DNA from: DASYML01 sp034665545 | GTDB taxonomy: Bacteria; Acidobacteriota; Blastocatellia; Pyrinomonadales; Pyrinomonadaceae | Direction: 5' to 3' | Assembly: GCA_034665545.1 (NCBI GenBank) | Contig: JAXDFO010000046.1 | Location: forward strand, 1 to 7,840 | Length of the DNA stretch: 7,840 nucleotides | Part shown: positions 5,824 to 7,840 of the stretch, one piece after another | Layout: every line of letters begins with the position of its first letter | How positions within the stretch are numbered: position 1 is the first letter of the stretch | Translations under genes and position numbers: made by a program | The notes under the pieces: model-generated | Seen by the model: only the letters and a program-made list of their open reading frames with translations | Databases searched by the model: none | Told to the model about the DNA's origin: nothing

Positions 5824-7236
5824 GACGAAGCGTTGGTCCTCCGTCATAAAATCGCGCGGGTAATTGAGCGTAATCTTTTGCGTGTAGGGAACCGGATGAA
5901 AGGGGTCGCTCACGTATTCATCATAAGCCGCGCCGCCCGCAGGTTTTTCAAAAGAGAGTTTGCCGTTCGCCCCTAAATAAAGCGGCGTGTCGGTGGAGAC
6001 TGCCGGAGACCAGTTGGCGAAGTCGCGCCACTCGTTCGTGCCAGTGTCGAACGTGTTGACTTCCTTGATTTGCGAAATGTCGCCCTTGTCTTTCAGGAAG
6101 TGATTGAAGAAGGGCAGTTCAAAATGTTCGCGGTAGTAAAGACCTGTCTTCTGTCCGAAGTAAGCCGTGCCGAGCCAGTCGCCATCCGAACGCGCCCATC
6201 CGCCGTGGAACCACGGTCCCATCACGAGCACGTTGAAGATGCCGGGATTCTGTTGTTCTATGTATTGATAGGTTCTGAGCGCGCCGTAGAGGTCTTCATC
6301 ATCATACCATCCGCCGACGGTCATGACGGCGGCCTTGATGTTCTTCAAATGCGAGAGGATGTTGCGGTCCTTCCAGTATTGATCATAGTTCGGGTGGGCC
6401 AACATCTCATCCCAGAACTTGATGCGCGTGCCGAGTTGTTTCTGGTATAGGTCGCCCGAATTACCCAGCCCGCCCATCTCCAGGTAAAACCTGTAGCCGT
6501 CCTCTGTTTCCCACTTGAACGGTTTAATATAATCGGGAGACGAAGTCGGAGTGGGGCGCGGCTGGCCGAAGAAGTTGAAGAAGTTGTAGTTCTGTGCGAG
6601 AAAGAACGCGCCGTTGTGATGCATGTCGTCGCCGTGGAACCAGTCTGAAACAGGAGCCTGCGGCGAGATGGCTTTGACCGCCGGATGGCTGTCAATCCCC
6701 GCCATCGAAGTATAAAAGCCCGGATACGAGATGCCGTAGACGCCGACGCGCCCGTTGTTGTTCTGAATGTTTTTAACGAGCCAGTCAACGGTGTCGTAAG
6801 TGTCGGATGTCTCGTCAATCTGTTTGCCCGTCTTGTTCGGAATGTATGGGCGCACGTCCTCAAATTCGCCTTCGCTCATCCAGCGACCGCGCACATCCTG
6901 GTAAACGAAAATGTAGCCTTCGCGCGCGAACAGTTCGTCCGGCCCTAGAGAGAATTTGAATTTGTCCGCGCCGTAAGGAAAGACCGTGTAGGGCGTGCGG
7001 CTGAGCAAGATTGGATACTTCTGCGATTTGTCTTTCGGTTCGTAAATCGAGGTGAAGAGTTTCACCCCGTCGCGCATGGGGATTGACACTTCGCGCTTGG
7101 TGTAGTTGCTCTTGATGTAGTCTGCCAACTCTTTTTGTTGCGGCGTCAGTTGCCCTTGTTGGGCAAAACAAGCGACCGTCGGCAAGAGCAGCAACAAGGC
7201 CAGGATCGTCAAGCTCAGGAAACGATTTGCTCTCAT
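5293..7236 (-). CDS. Exported alpha-amino-acid ester hydrolase-like enzyme (CocE/NonD, peptidase S15 fold)
   Basis: This 647-residue protein matches the usual length of alpha-amino-acid ester hydrolases, which cleave or transfer esters and amides of alpha-amino acids, including some beta-lactam side chains. Residues 1-25 are a signal peptide (Leu-rich core, likely cut after CFA), so it should act in the periplasm. The alpha/beta-hydrolase part (about 45-390) shows the nucleophile Ser170 in GISYPG, Asp312 in GGWYDDEDLYGA and His344 in GPWFHGG. Tyr83 (RTPY) and Tyr171 fit the oxyanion hole. Glu314, Asp315 and Asp204 (HGDDMHHNGAF) match the carboxylate cluster that binds the substrate amino group in the Xanthomonas enzyme. 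Residues about 395-645 form the C-terminal beta-sandwich, ending in ILPIAKR. The start is set by GGAG 6 nt upstream. S15 dipeptidyl-peptidase or cocaine-esterase-type activity is the alternative, but the acidic cluster favours the amino-acid ester group. Alignment was by eye. Confidence 0.9.
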   Translation of the reverse strand: MRANRFLSLTILALLLLLPTVACFAQQGQLTPQQKELADYIKSNYTKREVSIPMRDGVKLFTSIYEPKDKSQKYPILLSRTPYTVFPYGADKFKFSLGPDELFAREGYIFVYQDVRGRWMSEGEFEDVRPYIPNKTGKQIDETSDTYDTVDWLVKNIQNNNGRVGVYGISYPGFYTSMAGIDSHPAVKAISPQAPVSDWFHGDDMHHNGAFFLAQNYNFFNFFGQPRPTPTSSPDYIKPFKWETEDGYRFYLEMGGLGNSGDLYQKQLGTRIKFWDEMLAHPNYDQYWKDRNILSHLKNIKAAVMTVGGWYDDEDLYGALRTYQYIEQQNPGIFNVLVMGPWFHGGWARSDGDWLGTAYFGQKTGLYYREHFELPFFNHFLKDKGDISQIKEVNTFDTGTNEWRDFANWSPAVSTDTPLYLGANGKLSFEKPAGGAAYDEYVSDPFHPVPYTQKITLNYPRDFMTEDQRFVSGRPDVLVYETEPLTEDLMVTGDIKPQIFIASSGTDSDFIVKLIDVFPDDYKYPEGAKPPDGSAACVFQPGGYEMLLRAEPFPARFRNSFEKPLPLQPNTPAKISYVMPGIVHTFKKGHRIMVQVQSTWFPLVARNPQKFVANYKQGTEADFQKATERVYHGGANASQIILPIAKR

Positions 7237-7379
7237 ATTTTTCTCCAGAAGAAGGATGACAAAAGATAGCCCATCTCAACACAAGAATCCAGCACTCGGC
7301 TGAATCTCAAATTCGACGCCTGTGAACTAAGATGCTGGCAGTTTCATCACCAGTTATGTTAGCTGCCTGACGCTCGCGC

Positions 7380-7426
7380 GTAAGCCGTGAACAGGATGTT
7401 CAAGCATCTTCCTGCTCACGGCTTAC
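7380..7426 (-). terminator. Long stem-loop downstream of the Cys-rich peptide gene
   Basis: GTAAGCCGTGAACAGG (from 7380) pairs with CCTGCTCACGGCTTAC (ending 7426). An inner GATG/CATC stem closes a TTCAAG loop. The one imperfect outer pair is A-C when read on the + strand but a G-U wobble on the - strand, which suggests that the - strand RNA is the functional form. It lies 19 nt past the stop of the Cys-rich gene. No U-run follows, so it may be a terminator or a 3'-end stabiliser. Confidence 0.6.
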
Positions 7427-7445
7427 ATGTGTTCTTGGACCTGCT

Positions 7446-7676
7446 TCAGCAGGAGAAGGAGCAGATGGTCCAGCAATGAGCGTCATTGTTCTGAAGGCAT
7501 GGGTCAGGGTCCGGGAGCGTGTAGCAATAGTCTTCCCTGGCCTGACAACTGCTACAGCAGGGACGAGCCAGCGCTTGGTTCACCAACAGGTTTGAGGATG
7601 CAAGGATGAGGCCCGCCAGCATGATGACGAGCATCGTGAGTTTGCGCAGTAATCTGAGTTTATCTGTCCGGTTCAT
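7446..7676 (-). CDS. Small exported Cys-rich peptide (eight cysteines), unknown function
   Basis: This is a 76-residue precursor. The start is supported by GAAAGG 7 nt upstream on the - strand. Residues 1-12 are basic (Arg3, Lys6, Arg8, Arg11, Lys12). A hydrophobic run covers about 13-31 and ends in NQALA, giving a likely signal-peptidase cut after Ala37. The mature part would be 39 residues with cysteines at 40, 41, 44, 51, 60, 68, 72 and 76: CC-x2-C-x6-C-x8-C-x7-C-x3-C-x3-C. An even number of cysteines making up a fifth of an exported peptide suggests four disulfides or metal binding. A PDPDP turn lies at 55-59. The protein ends exactly on a cysteine. I recall similar small exported Cys-rich proteins in Acidobacteriota but know no function for them. 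A toxin-like, bacteriocin-like, surface-structural or metal-binding role is possible; none is shown. It stands alone between two stem-loops. Confidence 0.7.
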   Translation of the reverse strand: MNRTDKLRLLRKLTMLVIMLAGLILASSNLLVNQALARPCCSSCQAREDYCYTLPDPDPCLQNNDAHCWTICSFSC

Positions 7677-7765
7677 TTGTGTGCCTTTCAGTTTGAGGTC
7701 TGTGTGTGAAGTGGCAACCTGTTTATGAGATGCAGGAATCCGGCTTGCCTACCGGTCTCCTCTCA

Positions 7766-7801
7766 TCATTGACACGCCTTGAGGTCATGGCGTGAGAATG
7801 A
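7766..7801. repeat. Stem-loop upstream of the Cys-rich peptide gene
   Basis: TCATTGACACGCC (7766-7778) and GGCGTGAGAATGA (7789-7801) pair at 11 of 13 positions around a 10-nt loop, with a two-base internal mismatch. It is 90 nt upstream of the Cys-rich peptide's start. It could terminate a gene lying beyond the window edge or be part of the peptide gene's leader. No U-run follows on either strand. Confidence 0.45.
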
Positions 7802-7840
7802 GGGCTATTACTGTGAGCCGTTGTGGCCGTTGTGATTGGC

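Noticed and set aside
7168..7236. Lipoprotein signal in the hydrolase (TVAC at residues 20-23)
   Set aside because: Pro19 and Thr20 break the usual lipobox, and a standard cut after CFA fits better.
6345..7282. Open frames of 172 and 140 codons on the - strand overlapping the hydrolase gene
   Set aside because: They are shifted readings of a gene whose catalytic motifs are clearly in another frame. Their composition (Arg/Thr-rich, low complexity) is typical of frame shadows.
7243..7300. Promoter for the hydrolase gene (TATCTT with a TGGATT 17 nt upstream on the - strand)
   Set aside because: The -35 match is poor and the -10 only partial, no better than chance in a region this size.

Overview
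The window looks like a piece of a moderately GC-rich, Gram-negative-type bacterial chromosome. Every convincing gene encodes an exported protein with an N-terminal signal sequence. Three of the gene types fit Acidobacteriota, perhaps class Blastocatellia: a secreted protein with a (Thr-Pro)n linker, a small protein with a GTWGGEHI core, and a tiny Cys-rich exported peptide. That assignment is inference from the style of the proteins; no rRNA or other marker gene is present.

Layout. Positions 3-77 hold an interrupted palindrome built from CTCTGTG/CACAGAG units. Next is a divergent gamma-glutamyltranspeptidase-like Ntn hydrolase on the + strand (118-2028). A small exported protein of unknown function follows on the + strand (2132-2599). 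It converges on a 751-residue secreted protein on the - strand (2690-4945) made of a predicted beta-sandwich, a Thr-Pro linker and a large C-terminal region. A near-perfect palindrome at 2613-2665 separates the two and probably terminates transcription from both sides. The 347-base gap 4946-5292 holds an orphan start with a very good ribosome-binding site (5158, +) and a perfect 14-bp stem-loop just past the stop of the next gene. That gene (5293-7236, -) is an exported serine hydrolase of the alpha-amino-acid ester hydrolase / CocE-NonD / S15 group with a readable catalytic machine. The last gene (7446-7676, -) encodes a 76-residue precursor whose predicted 39-residue mature part has eight cysteines. 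Stem-loops lie downstream (7380-7426) and upstream (7766-7801) of it.

How the genes work together. I see no operon: the genes are separated by hairpins or lie on opposite strands. The common theme is export. Two enzymes probably act on amide or ester bonds of amino-acid derivatives outside the cytoplasm, and three proteins have no known function. I found no mobile element, CRISPR array, tRNA, rRNA or defence system. The parts most worth following are the eight-cysteine peptide, the transpeptidase-like enzyme that keeps its nucleophile but seems to lack the usual glutamate-binding residues, and the orphan start at 5158.
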